DNA from: Gammaproteobacteria bacterium
Lineage (GTDB): Bacteria > Pseudomonadota > Gammaproteobacteria > HK1
Direction of reading: 5' to 3'
NCBI GenBank assembly: GCA_022823045.1
Contig: JAJDXW010000257.1
Span: forward strand, 1-41,970
DNA: 41,970 nt
Shown: positions 8,307 to 16,081 of the stretch, one piece after another
Position numbering within the stretch: position 1 is the stretch's first letter
Layout of the letters: each line of letters begins with the position of its first letter
Position numbers and translations under genes: made by a program
Notes under the pieces: generated by a model
Databases searched by the model: none
Told to the model about the DNA's origin: nothing
The model's input: the letters and a program-made list of their open reading frames with translations, nothing else

Positions 8307-9119
8307 ATGCGCTTGACGAAGGAACAGATCGACCGCTACGACCGGGACGGATTTCTGGTCTTCCCGGAGCTCTTCGCGCCGGCGGAGGTCGCGGCCCTCC
8401 GGGGGGAGGTGGACCGGGTCTCGCGCCTCGACGCGGAAGGAATCGTCCGCGAAGGAGAGGGCGGGCGCCCGAAGATCATGCTCCGCATGCACGAGCGGGA
8501 CGGGCCGACCGCCTCGCCGGAGTACCGCGCGTTCGCCTGCCAGTCCCGGACCCTCGGGGTCGCCCGGCAGCTCCTTCGCGACGATGCGCTCTACCTGCAC
8601 CACTCCAAGGTGAACCTCAAGGCCGCAATCGAGGGCTCGGCGTGGCCCTGGCACCAGGACTTCGGCACCTGGCACCTCGACGGAATCGCCCGGCCCGCGA
8701 TGACCACCGTGATGCTGATGCTGGACGACAGCACCGAAATGAACGGTTGCCTGTACTTCCTGCCCGGCTCCCACCGCGCCAACCGGCAGGTCCCGTACTG
8801 GGACGACTCGACCGCGTACCAGCTCTGGGCGGTCGGGCCGGAGCGTATGTGCGAGCTCATGGCGAAGTACCCATCGCCGGTCCCCGTCACCGGGCGCGCC
8901 GGAACGGTCGCCATCCTGCACTGCAACCTGCTGCACGCCTCCGGCCACAACCTGTCGGCGAACGACCGGAGGCAGGCCTATCTCTGCTACAACCAGGTCG
9001 CGAACCACCCGCACGAGGTCGAGAACCCGCGCCCGGACTACGTCCGGTCCCTCAACTGGAACCCGCTCGAGCTCATGCCCGACGACGCGATCCTCGCCAC
9101 CGCGCGAGAGGCGGCCTGA
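8307..9119 (+). CDS. Phytanoyl-CoA dioxygenase (PhyH) family protein, EctD-like
   Basis: A 270-residue Fe(II)/2-oxoglutarate-dependent oxygenase. The iron facial triad is visible as H116-x-D118 in WPWHQDFGTWH and a distal His210 in LLHASGHN; Arg221/222 of NDRRQ is placed to bind 2-oxoglutarate. The spacing and WHQDF-TWH pattern resemble ectoine hydroxylase and other bacterial small-molecule hydroxylases more than true phytanoyl-CoA hydroxylase. I chose the ATG at 8307, behind GGGGGAGACAAGG, over the longer frame that begins inside the divergent gene. It is followed 108 bases later by a second PhyH gene. The substrate is unknown. Confidence 0.88.
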   Translation: MRLTKEQIDRYDRDGFLVFPELFAPAEVAALRGEVDRVSRLDAEGIVREGEGGRPKIMLRMHERDGPTASPEYRAFACQSRTLGVARQLLRDDALYLHHSKVNLKAAIEGSAWPWHQDFGTWHLDGIARPAMTTVMLMLDDSTEMNGCLYFLPGSHRANRQVPYWDDSTAYQLWAVGPERMCELMAKYPSPVPVTGRAGTVAILHCNLLHASGHNLSANDRRQAYLCYNQVANHPHEVENPRPDYVRSLNWNPLELMPDDAILATAREAA

Positions 9120-9227
9120 GCCGCGCCGCGCGGAGCGTCGCGCACGAAGTTCGGCGCCCCGGCCGGCGGGGCGGGGCGAAGTCTCCGGGGGCGCCGTCGG
9201 TCCCCGCCCTTGATGGAGGAGCAACCC

Positions 9228-10133
9228 ATGCAGCCCGAAGCCATCCTCGCCCAGCCGGCCGTGCGGCTGACCGAAGACGAGCGTCGGCACTACTTCGAAC
9301 AGGGCTACGTGGGGCTCGAGGGCGCCATTTCAGCGAGCTGGACCGAGCGGCTGCGGGCGGCCATGGGGGAGCTCGTGGAGGCGAGCCGCCGGTGCACCGA
9401 ATCCGACGACGTCTACGTGCTCGAGGAGGGGCATTCGGCCGCGCGTCCGCGGCTGCATCGCATCTACAGCCCCCAGGACCACCACCCGGAGTTCTGGGAG
9501 TTCATCCGGAGCGACGAGATGACCGCCCTCGCGGCGGACGTCGTCGGGCCGGACGTCAAGTTCCATCACGCCAAGCTCAACCTCAAGTCGGGGCGGGGGA
9601 GCCGCGGCTTCAAGTGGCACCAGGACATCCAGGCCTGGCCCCATACCGACTACAGCCCGGTCACCATCGGGGTCTACATCGACGGCTGCGCGCCGGAGCA
9701 GGGTCCCCTCGCCATGGTGCCGGGGAGCCACCTCGGAAAGCTCTACAGCATGTACGACGAGAGCGGCTCGTTCGCGGTGCGGATCGCCTCGGACGAAGCG
9801 AGCTGGATCGAGGCGGACATGGTCGACGCCCCCGTGGGACCCCCGGGGACAACGGTGCTGCTCGGCTGCCGCACCATTCACGGGTCGCTCCGAAACGACT
9901 CGGACCGGGACCGCCCGCTCCTGCTCGCGGTCTACTCGAGCGCCGACTCCTTCTCCTATACCCCGAGCCCGATCCCGAGCCCCCGCCTCGGGGAAATCGT
10001 GCGCGGCCGTCCGGCCCGGTTCGCGAGCTTCGACGTCCGCCCCTGCGAGCTGCCGCCGGACTGGGCGCGGGAGGGCTACGGCGGGCCGTGGAAGCGCCAG
10101 CGCGCCGCCGAGCGGACGTCCGCCGGCGGGTAG
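9228..10133 (+). CDS. Phytanoyl-CoA dioxygenase (PhyH) family protein, second copy
   Basis: A 301-residue Fe(II)/2-oxoglutarate oxygenase with H131-x-D133 (KWHQDIQAW), distal His218 (RTIHGSLRND) and a following arginine near 227. It shares fold and motif order with the gene before it, but the sequences differ strongly, so this is an old paralogue or an independent recruit rather than a recent duplication. The ATG at 9228 sits behind GGAGGAGC; an upstream TTG and ATG overlap that ribosome site and are less likely. A two-step oxidation of one compound by the pair is possible but unproven. Confidence 0.88.
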   Translation: MQPEAILAQPAVRLTEDERRHYFEQGYVGLEGAISASWTERLRAAMGELVEASRRCTESDDVYVLEEGHSAARPRLHRIYSPQDHHPEFWEFIRSDEMTALAADVVGPDVKFHHAKLNLKSGRGSRGFKWHQDIQAWPHTDYSPVTIGVYIDGCAPEQGPLAMVPGSHLGKLYSMYDESGSFAVRIASDEASWIEADMVDAPVGPPGTTVLLGCRTIHGSLRNDSDRDRPLLLAVYSSADSFSYTPSPIPSPRLGEIVRGRPARFASFDVRPCELPPDWAREGYGGPWKRQRAAERTSAGG

Positions 10134-10544
10134 CGCTCAGCCCCCCACGCTCGGCGGGGAGCGGGGTGATTCGGCCTGGGGCGCGCTCTCATCCTTGCCC
10201 GGGAACAAGTTCGCTCGCTCCGGGTCCTGATTGCGCATGATCCTCGGTCCGGCCCTGGCCTCGGCTCTTTCCCGCGCGGGCAAGGACGCCCGCGAGCCCG
10301 GGCGGCCCGCGATCTTGGCAGTCCCACCGGCCCGGGCCGAGCCTGGTACGTAATCGGGTTCGGGGTTGAATCGCGTGATTTTCCGATCATAAGATTCCGA
10401 CCCCCAATCGCTCCGGGCAGCTTCCGGCCCGGTGGCGAGCCGGCTTCCCGCGGACGGGGTGGGTGCCCGGACGGGGCGGCGCCCGGGCGGGACGAACTCT
10501 CGGGCGATGCTTTGGGGAACGGACGAACGGCAAGGAGGTCCGAG
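10134..10544. other. 411-bp non-coding stretch
   Basis: No credible gene is seen here. It contains a 10-bp perfect inverted repeat (TCCTTGCCCG at 10192-10201, CGGGCAAGGA at 10277-10286) enclosing 75 bases. A locally A+T-richer patch around 10345-10400 may hold the promoter of the following gene. The long frames on the minus strand across this region run antisense through the Uma2 gene and are shadows. Confidence 0.5.
10366..10393 (+). promoter_or_regulatory. Possible sigma-70 promoter for the Uma2 gene
   Basis: TTGAAT (10366-10371) and CATAAG (10388-10393) are separated by 16 bases within the only A+T-rich patch of the gap. Each matches the consensus at four or five of six positions. The distance to the coding start is about 145 bases. 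Confidence 0.3.
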
Positions 10545-11534
10545 ATGGAAGTCGAAGCGAAATCCAGGGTGGCGACCGGCCGCCACCCGGTGCGGGAGAA
10601 GCCCGCGAAGCGGTACCCGGCGCCGGAGTTTCCCGGCTGCCGCCCAATTACCATCCGGCGTGACGAGGTCGACACCTGGGACGGGCGATTCGAGTTCTGG
10701 GACGCCGACACCGAGACCGCCTGGGTGGTGCGCGAGCCTACCAGCGCCACCCACGAGTTCCCCTCCCACCTCCTCTCCGCCCTGAGCCACATGATCGCGT
10801 CGGAGCGCGGTTCGCCCGTGACGTGCTTCGGGAACATGGACCTCGAGCTTCGGGGCGAGGACGGCGAGCGGCGCCGCATCATGCAGGCGGACCAGTCGGT
10901 GTACCTGCATCCGGAGCGTTCCCGGCTCCCGGACAAGGGCATGGTCCGGGGCGAGCACGACTTTCCCGACGTGGTGCTGGAGGTGGACTTCACCACGGAC
11001 GTTCGCCGTGGCAAGCTCGGACTCTACGAGGAGTGGGGCTTCCCGGAGGTCTGGGTGGAGGTCCCGAACCGTTACTCCCCGAGCCGCCCCGCGCGGCGCC
11101 CGACGGGAGTCACCATCCACCTGATCGAGGACGGAGCGTTCCGGATCGCGCCCGAGAGCCGAGCGTTCCCGGGATGGACGGCGGAGGAGATCCACGCCGC
11201 GCTCAACGAGCCGACGGTCTCGGAAGACACGGTCCGGGTTCTCAAGCGAGTGGGCCGCACCCTCGGGGCGCGCGAGGGCACCGGCCCCGACGACATGCCC
11301 TGGCTTCGCGCGCACCGCCGGGAAGGGTGGGTCAAGGGACACGCCGAGGGTAGGGTCGAGGGACGGGCCGAAGGATTGGCCGAGGGGCAGGCCCGGATCG
11401 TGAACGCATTGAGGCGCACGGTTCTCGCTCCGCGGGGGCTCTCCGGCGTGTCGGACCAGGAGCTCCTCGATGCCCTGCTTGCGTGCGAGGGTGAAACGGA
11501 CCTGCTGGCGCGCCTCGGGCGTCCGCGACGTTGA
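10545..11534 (+). CDS. Uma2 (DUF820) family PD-(D/E)XK nuclease-like protein with EG-repeat tail
   Basis: A 329-residue protein. Residues about 140-175 contain PDVVLEVDFTTD...RGKLGLYEEWGFPEVWVEVP, the restriction-endonuclease-like core of Uma2/DUF820 with Asp142, Glu146 and Lys157 in place. Near residue 260-285 a run of KGHAEGRVEGRAEGLAEGQ gives alternating Glu-Gly repeats, a tail seen in other members of this nuclease-like class. The ATG at 10545 has an ideal AAGGAGG site. Function is not established for the family; it is often found in many copies and near mobile DNA. It ends convergently with the desaturase gene. Confidence 0.8.
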   Translation: MEVEAKSRVATGRHPVREKPAKRYPAPEFPGCRPITIRRDEVDTWDGRFEFWDADTETAWVVREPTSATHEFPSHLLSALSHMIASERGSPVTCFGNMDLELRGEDGERRRIMQADQSVYLHPERSRLPDKGMVRGEHDFPDVVLEVDFTTDVRRGKLGLYEEWGFPEVWVEVPNRYSPSRPARRPTGVTIHLIEDGAFRIAPESRAFPGWTAEEIHAALNEPTVSEDTVRVLKRVGRTLGAREGTGPDDMPWLRAHRREGWVKGHAEGRVEGRAEGLAEGQARIVNALRRTVLAPRGLSGVSDQELLDALLACEGETDLLARLGRPRR

Positions 11535-11540
11535 CCAGCC

Positions 11541-11563
11541 GACCGCCCGCTTCGCGGCCGGTC
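11541..11563. terminator. Hairpin between convergent genes
   Basis: GACCG-cc-CGC-ttc-GCG-gc-CGGTC forms an 8-bp interrupted stem in the 58-base gap between the Uma2 gene and the desaturase. There is no T-run on either strand, so a bidirectional pause or decay-protecting stem is as likely as true intrinsic termination. Confidence 0.3.
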
Positions 11564-11592
11564 TCTGCCGCGAGGGACCTTTCCGCCGGCGT

Positions 11593-12588
11593 TCAGCCGG
11601 CCGCGCTCAGCCCGGGGTGAATCGGGCAGTCGCGTGGTCTCAGCAGCCAGCGGCGGGCGATCGCCGCGTAGCCCCGGTGCACCCGCGGCCCCTCCGGGCC
11701 GTCGAACCGGTCGCGGTGGGCGCGCCGGGCGGCGGGGATCGCGTGCCAGGGAAGGCCCGGAAAGGCGTGGTGCACGGCGTGGAGGTTGTTGTTGAGATAG
11801 AGGAGGCTGCCGAAGAGCCCGCTCTCGACGATCACGGTGCGGCGATCTTCCTTCGTGGCCGGCTCGTGCTCCGCGAAGGAGCGGAGCAGGGTCAGCGAGA
11901 GCCCGGGCCAGGCGAACAACGCGGCGTACGCCGTGATCGACATCTCGCACACCCCCGCTGTCCAGGCGAATACGAGCGCCACCCCCACCACGTGTGCCGC
12001 CCACGTGCGGGCGTGCGCGAAATCGCCCCGGAGCAACCGGCGCGCCTCCTCGAGCCAGAACCGGCCGGCGATGACGGCGGGGCCGATGGAGAGCCGCCCG
12101 GCCAGGGTCTGGTTGACGACGTGCAGGGCGCGGCGCAGCCGACCCATGCGGGCCCAGCCTTCCGCCGACACGTAGAACGATTCGGGGTCGGCGGCGGGGT
12201 CGGTGAGGTGCCCCGACTCATGGTGTGCCACGTGGGTCTCGCGGTAGATGGCGTAGGGCATCCAGAGGCCGACCGGCAGCCAGACGAGCGCCGCGTTGAG
12301 ACCTGGAGAGCGGGTCGGATACCCGTGGATGGCCTCGTGCTGCAGGGAACCGTGCCACGCGGTGAGCCACCCGCCGGCCACCAGCACCACCCACCAGGGG
12401 AGGGTGGCGGCGTGCCAGGTGAGGGCGAGCCATCCACCGTAGACCGCTACCAGCACGGCCCAGGTCGACCACTCGGAGCGGGCCGTGAGAGCGGGGGCCG
12501 GAGCGGCGGGCACGGGCTCCGGAACGCTCGCCGAGGCGAGTCGCCCCGTCCGCCCGGTCCGCCCGGGTCCCTGCCCGTTGCCCGGCAT
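11593..12588 (-). CDS. Membrane fatty-acid desaturase family protein
   Basis: A 331-residue di-iron integral membrane protein. All three histidine boxes are visible: HEAIH (about residue 84), HVAHHESGH (about 118) and NLHAVHHAFP (about 277). Hydrophobic segments lie at about 45-75 and 185-225. It would introduce double bonds or hydroxyl groups into lipid acyl chains or carotenoid-like substrates using oxygen and an electron donor. The ATG at 12588 follows GGAGGAG. A 60-base inverted repeat ends inside that ribosome site, and a divergent XRE regulator lies upstream, so both leader folding and repressor control are plausible. Confidence 0.88.
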   Translation of the reverse strand: MPGNGQGPGRTGRTGRLASASVPEPVPAAPAPALTARSEWSTWAVLVAVYGGWLALTWHAATLPWWVVLVAGGWLTAWHGSLQHEAIHGYPTRSPGLNAALVWLPVGLWMPYAIYRETHVAHHESGHLTDPAADPESFYVSAEGWARMGRLRRALHVVNQTLAGRLSIGPAVIAGRFWLEEARRLLRGDFAHARTWAAHVVGVALVFAWTAGVCEMSITAYAALFAWPGLSLTLLRSFAEHEPATKEDRRTVIVESGLFGSLLYLNNNLHAVHHAFPGLPWHAIPAARRAHRDRFDGPEGPRVHRGYAAIARRWLLRPRDCPIHPGLSAAG

Positions 12589-12598
12589 GACGGCTCCT

Positions 12599-12658
12599 CC
12601 TCAAGTGGATACGGGCCGGGGCCGGAGTTGCCGAGGCCCGCCCGTATTGCACTTGAGG
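12599..12658 (-). promoter_or_regulatory. Long leader hairpin overlapping the desaturase ribosome site
   Basis: On the plus strand, CCTCAAGTG (12599-12607) pairs with CACTTGAGG (12650-12658). Inside, ATACGGG pairs with CCCGTAT and GGCC with GGCC, leaving a loop of about ten bases. In the desaturase mRNA the 3' arm ends in UUGAGG, the first half of the GAGGAGGAG ribosome site, so folding would hide part of it. The sequence shows the structure; control by temperature or a ligand is inference. It could instead be a DNA-level binding site for the divergent regulator. Confidence 0.6.
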
Positions 12659-12724
12659 CTTTTCGTTTACGCAATGTGGGAATTCGAACACAAGATAAAT
12701 GAAAGCATCAATACAGAACGATTG

Positions 12725-12753
12725 TTGATAATGTATCGCAATCTGGTGATAAA
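12725..12753 (+). promoter_or_regulatory. Sigma-70 promoter of the XRE regulator gene
   Basis: TTGATA (12725-12730) and GATAAA (12748-12753) have the optimal 17-base spacer and lie in a sharply A+T-rich patch in a 70% G+C genome. The predicted transcript would start about 35-40 bases before the regulator's ATG. Confidence 0.6.
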
Positions 12754-12797
12754 ATGAACAATCAGCCGGCATACCCCGATATTCGAGGCGAGAAGAG

Positions 12798-13655
12798 ATG
12801 GATCGACGAGAGGTGTCCCGCGTGTTCCGGGGCCGGCTCATGGAAGCGATGGAGCGCGCGGGCGCCTCCCGGGCGGCGCTCGCGCGCCGGGTCGGAATCG
12901 ATCGCTCCACCCTGACCCAGCTCCTGTCGACGGAGGTGGACCGGCTGCCCCGCGCCGACACGGTGGCCGCGATCGCGGCGGAGCTCAAGGTGAGCCTCGA
13001 CTGGCTGCTCGGCCTCAGCCAGGTGAACAAGCTCGGCGCGGACATCCTCCACGAATCCCTCCAGGTGGCGCCGAGCGCACAGGAGCCGGTCGACGAGCAG
13101 ATCATCGAGTGGTTCGAGGAGGCATCGGGCACCAAGGTACGATCCGTTCCGGCCACCCTCCCGGACTTCGCCAAGACCGCGGAGGTGCTGCGGCACGAGT
13201 ACCGGGTGTTCTCCGCGCGATCGCTCGACCGCGCCCTCGGAGAGGCGCGCGACAAGCTCACCCGGCTCCGCCTGTCGGACACGGACATGGAGATCTGCAT
13301 GCCGCTCCAGGGAATCGAGGACTTCGCGGACGGCAGCGGGATCTGGCGGGCGCTGCCCGCACCGGCGCGGGTCCGGCAGATCGAACGGCTCCTCGAAGTG
13401 GTGGAGGAGTTGTATCCACAGCTTCGCGTCTACCTCTTCGACGCCCTCACCCACTACTCGGCCCCCTACACCATCTTCGGCCGCCGGCGGGTCGCCCTCT
13501 ACGCGGGTCAGGTCTTCCTCGTCTTCAACACCGCCGAGCACATCTCGGCGCTCAACCGCCACTTCGACGATCTCATCCGTGCGGCGACCGTCACCTCCAC
13601 CGAGATCGGAGGCTTCCTGCGGGGCCTTCTGCCCGGGGAACGCGACCGGGACTGA
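12798..13655 (+). CDS. XRE family transcriptional regulator with conserved C-terminal domain
   Basis: A 285-residue protein. Residues about 8-70 form a Cro/C1-type helix-turn-helix (ASRAALARRVGIDRSTLTQLLS is the core). The remaining 200 residues form one long domain with conserved stretches such as DTDMEICMPLQGIEDF and DALTHYSAPYTIFG, a pattern I associate with uncharacterised proteobacterial XRE proteins. It would bind DNA as a dimer and probably sense a small molecule. It is divergent from the desaturase gene, the likeliest target besides itself. The start is the ATG behind GAGAAGAG, downstream of a clear promoter. Confidence 0.85.
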   Translation: MDRREVSRVFRGRLMEAMERAGASRAALARRVGIDRSTLTQLLSTEVDRLPRADTVAAIAAELKVSLDWLLGLSQVNKLGADILHESLQVAPSAQEPVDEQIIEWFEEASGTKVRSVPATLPDFAKTAEVLRHEYRVFSARSLDRALGEARDKLTRLRLSDTDMEICMPLQGIEDFADGSGIWRALPAPARVRQIERLLEVVEELYPQLRVYLFDALTHYSAPYTIFGRRRVALYAGQVFLVFNTAEHISALNRHFDDLIRAATVTSTEIGGFLRGLLPGERDRD

Positions 13656-13694
13656 GCGAAGAAGCGGGCGGTTTCCATGCTATCGTGGCCCTGA

Positions 13695-13779
13695 CCCGGA
13701 TATCTCACCAACTTTCTGGCTCGCGGACGCCGACCCATGCGCGGTGACTGGCCGCGCTCCGGTTGTTGAGATATCCGGG
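13695..13779. repeat. Palindromic intergenic element, copy 1 (85 bp, short form)
   Basis: CCCGGATATCTCACCAAC (13695-13712) is inverted at 13762-13779 with one mismatch. The left half continues TTTCTGGCTCGCGGACGC, which matches the reverse complement of the right half of the element at 41538-41722 and, less closely, that of 36133-36259. This copy lacks the conserved middle block of the other two. It sits between the XRE gene and the GTP cyclohydrolase gene and contains no frame of its own. Confidence 0.75.
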
Positions 13780-13850
13780 CTGACGAAGGGCCCTGGGGCG
13801 GTCTTCCCGCTCGACCGCCCTCCCGCTCCCGGAATGGTGGCTGCCCGCCG

Positions 13851-14693
13851 ATGTTCGCCTATATCGATCCCACCGTCACCAGCCGGCTCGTCGCCCAGGG
13901 CAAGCTCCTTCGCATCGACCGGCGCGGACGGCGCCTCGACCTCGACGCGCCGGTTCCCGCCGGGAGCCGGGCCCTCGATCTCCTCGGACCGGTTCCGCTC
14001 CCCCTGCACGTCGGCGGCCGCGAGCTCGACGCCGACTGGTTCGCGGTCGTGCGCCATACCGAGCTCGAGCCGGTGGACGAGCTCGCTCGCTCGCTCCGCG
14101 AGCGGGGTGCGGTCCGCCGCTTCGCGAGCATCGTGTCCCACATGTCGGTGAACAGCGTGCTCGTGTTCGGGGATCCGTCCGCGCAGCCGTACCCCCTGGT
14201 GCGGGTGCATTCGAACTGCCTCACCGGGGACGTCTTCGGCTCGCAGCGCTGCGACTGCGGGCCGCAGCTCGAGGCGGCGATGGAGCGGCTCTCCGGCGAC
14301 GGCGGGATCATCGTGAACATGGCCGGACACGAGGGGCGCGGAATCGGGCTCTGGGCCAAGGCTGCCACCTATGTCCTGCAGGACGGAGGCGAGAACACCT
14401 ACCAGGCGAACCGGTCCCTCGGGCTGCCGGACGATTCGCGCGACTTCTCGGATGCGGCGGCGCTCCTCCTCCACTTCCTGGGCGGCGATCGCCCGTTCCG
14501 CCTGCTCACGAACAACCCGAAGAAGGCGGAGGATCTCCGTGCCCATGGGCTCGGCCACTTCACGGTGGAGAAGCATGTCACCGGGGTCGGCGAGCACAAT
14601 CGGCGCTACCTCGCCGCGAAGCGTGACTGGGGCCACGCCATCGAGGACGGAGACCTCGAACCCGGCGGGCTCGGCGAACCTCGGCCGCAATGA
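13851..14693 (+). CDS. ribA: GTP cyclohydrolase II with N-terminal extension
   Basis: A 280-residue enzyme of riboflavin synthesis that opens GTP to 2,5-diamino-6-ribosylamino-pyrimidinone phosphate, releasing formate and pyrophosphate. The zinc ligands appear as Cys123, Cys134 and Cys136 in CLTGD...QRCDCG, with the same spacing as E. coli RibA. Tyr174 and Arg197 match the catalytic pair Tyr105/Arg128. The usual RQEGR is here GHEGR. About 95 residues precede the catalytic domain without a RibB match I can see, making it longer than the usual 200 residues. No other riboflavin gene is near, so this may be a second or specialised copy. Confidence 0.85.
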   Translation: MFAYIDPTVTSRLVAQGKLLRIDRRGRRLDLDAPVPAGSRALDLLGPVPLPLHVGGRELDADWFAVVRHTELEPVDELARSLRERGAVRRFASIVSHMSVNSVLVFGDPSAQPYPLVRVHSNCLTGDVFGSQRCDCGPQLEAAMERLSGDGGIIVNMAGHEGRGIGLWAKAATYVLQDGGENTYQANRSLGLPDDSRDFSDAAALLLHFLGGDRPFRLLTNNPKKAEDLRAHGLGHFTVEKHVTGVGEHNRRYLAAKRDWGHAIEDGDLEPGGLGEPRPQ

Positions 14694-14795
14694 TCCGGGA
14701 GCCTGCCGGGAATTCCGGGCTTGCGGAGGCCGGGACCGGCCGCGCGGCCCGCGCGGCCCGGGCGGCCGGCTCCGGCACGGGCTGACCGCTTCCGC

Positions 14796-15818
14796 GTGGA
14801 CACCGTCACCCAGATCGCCCTCGGCGCCGCCGTGGGGGAAGCGACCCTCGGGCGCAAGGCGGGCTGGCGGGCTCCCGCCTGGGGAGGGCTCTGCGGCCTC
14901 CTCCCGGACCTCGATGTCCTCTGGCCGTTCGCGGACCCGGTCTCCGCCTTCACCTGGCACCGGGGCTACAGCCATTCGTTCGCGGTGCTCGTCCTCGCGA
15001 CCCCGGTCGTCGCCTGGGCCGCGGCCCGCGTCCATCCCGCGACCCGGCCGTTCCGGCGAGGCTGGCTGCTGCTCGCATTCCTCGCCCTCGTCACCCACCC
15101 CCTCCTCGACTGCTTCACGGTCTACGGAACGCAGGTCTTTCTGCCATTCTCGGATTTCCCGGTGGGCTGGTCGACGATCTTCATCATCGATCCGATGTTC
15201 AGCGCCCCGGTAATGCTCGGGGTGCTGGCCGCGCTCGTCCTCTCGCGCGAGCGCGGGCTTGGGCACCGGCTGAACCACGTCGGCCTCGCGCTCGGCGTCG
15301 CGTGGCTCGCGCTCACGGTGGTCATCAAGGCGCACGTCGACCGCGTGGCCGGCGATTCCCTGCCGTCCACGGTGACCCGCGTCCTCACCACCCCGGCGCC
15401 GTTCAACGCGATACTCTGGCGAGTGGTCGCGATGACCGGGGACGGGCGGTACCTCGAGGGCTACTATTCGCTGCTGGACCCGGAGCCGCGGGTGTCGTAC
15501 GTGAGCCGGCCGGACGGCCACGCGCTGCTCGAGCCGATTCGAGGCGAGGCGGCGGTGGCGCGCCTCATGTGGTTCTCCCGGGGATTCTTCAGCGGCCAAG
15601 AGCTCGGAGGCGGGAAGATCGCGATCACCGACCTTCGGATGGGCTTCGAGGAGCGGTTCGTGTTCTCGTTCGTGGTGGGACGACGCGAGGGGGAGACGGT
15701 CGAAGCCGCGCCGGTCCGCCGGCGCCCGGGCCCGGACTTCCCCGCGGGTACGTGGGCCGCCCTCGGGGAGCGGATCCTCGGCCGCGCCGCCGAACCGGCC
15801 TGCCTCCTGCCCTGCTGA
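14796..15818 (+). CDS. YdjM/DUF457-like metal-dependent hydrolase family membrane protein
   Basis: About 340 residues. The N-terminus VDTVTQIALGAAVGEATLGRK, then LPDLDVL and TWHRGYSHS (His pairs and Asp), is the hallmark of the LexA-regulated YdjM/YbcI family, annotated as membrane-bound metal-dependent hydrolases. Four or five membrane segments fill residues 25-190; the C-terminal 150 residues are soluble. I prefer the GTG at 14796, because the family begins at this point; the longer frame adds a Pro/Arg-rich stretch unlike protein. Its catalytic activity is not known for the family. Confidence 0.78.
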   Translation: MDTVTQIALGAAVGEATLGRKAGWRAPAWGGLCGLLPDLDVLWPFADPVSAFTWHRGYSHSFAVLVLATPVVAWAAARVHPATRPFRRGWLLLAFLALVTHPLLDCFTVYGTQVFLPFSDFPVGWSTIFIIDPMFSAPVMLGVLAALVLSRERGLGHRLNHVGLALGVAWLALTVVIKAHVDRVAGDSLPSTVTRVLTTPAPFNAILWRVVAMTGDGRYLEGYYSLLDPEPRVSYVSRPDGHALLEPIRGEAAVARLMWFSRGFFSGQELGGGKIAITDLRMGFEERFVFSFVVGRREGETVEAAPVRRRPGPDFPAGTWAALGERILGRAAEPACLLPC

Positions 15819-15836
15819 GCGGGGCCGGAATGGAAG

Positions 15837-16027
15837 GAGCTTGCATCCATGACTTGACGAGCGTGCCCACGTTGGGGAGCCGAGGCCGTATCGGCGCGGT
15901 GTCGGGTCACGCCTTCGGCCAACCCGACCTGCCAAGAGGCCAACGGTCCTCAGTAGGTCGGATTGGCGAAGCGTAATCCGACACCGGGCGATCCCTGCAC
16001 CTCTGTCAAGTCATGGATACAAGCCTC
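15837..16027. repeat. REPIN-like element: two inverted repeat units, each with a hairpin
   Basis: The outer arms GAGCTTGCATCCATGACTTGAC (two short blocks at 15837-15858) and their inverse at 16005-16027 match with few changes. Inside, each half carries a hairpin: GTCGGGT/ACCCGAC at 15901-15928 and GTCGGATT/AATCCGAC at 15957-15982. The latter, with a GGCGAAGCG loop, resembles a repeat widespread in proteobacteria. Two inverted REP-like units make a typical REPIN. It fills the 263-base gap before the FAD oxidoreductase gene. Confidence 0.7.
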
Positions 16028-16081
16028 AAACGGACGGCTCCCGGAGTCGGGTGCGCAAGGCATAACCGCGAAGGAGGGGAC

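Noticed and set aside
10137-11342. Minus-strand frame of 401 codons that would fill the 411-bp gap
   Set aside because: It overlaps most of the Uma2 gene, which has an ideal ribosome site and a recognisable fold; the frame itself has no domain.
14740-14785. Short GCGCGGCCC tandem repeat as a functional element
   Set aside because: Only two imperfect units in a very GC-rich spot; chance is sufficient.
14721-14795. Upstream extension of the YdjM-like protein
   Set aside because: The added residues are Pro/Ala/Arg repeats from a GC-rich tract; family members begin at the GTG chosen.
13680-15935. Minus-strand open frame of 751 codons
   Set aside because: Antisense to ribA and the YdjM-like gene and crosses a palindromic element; composition is not protein-like.
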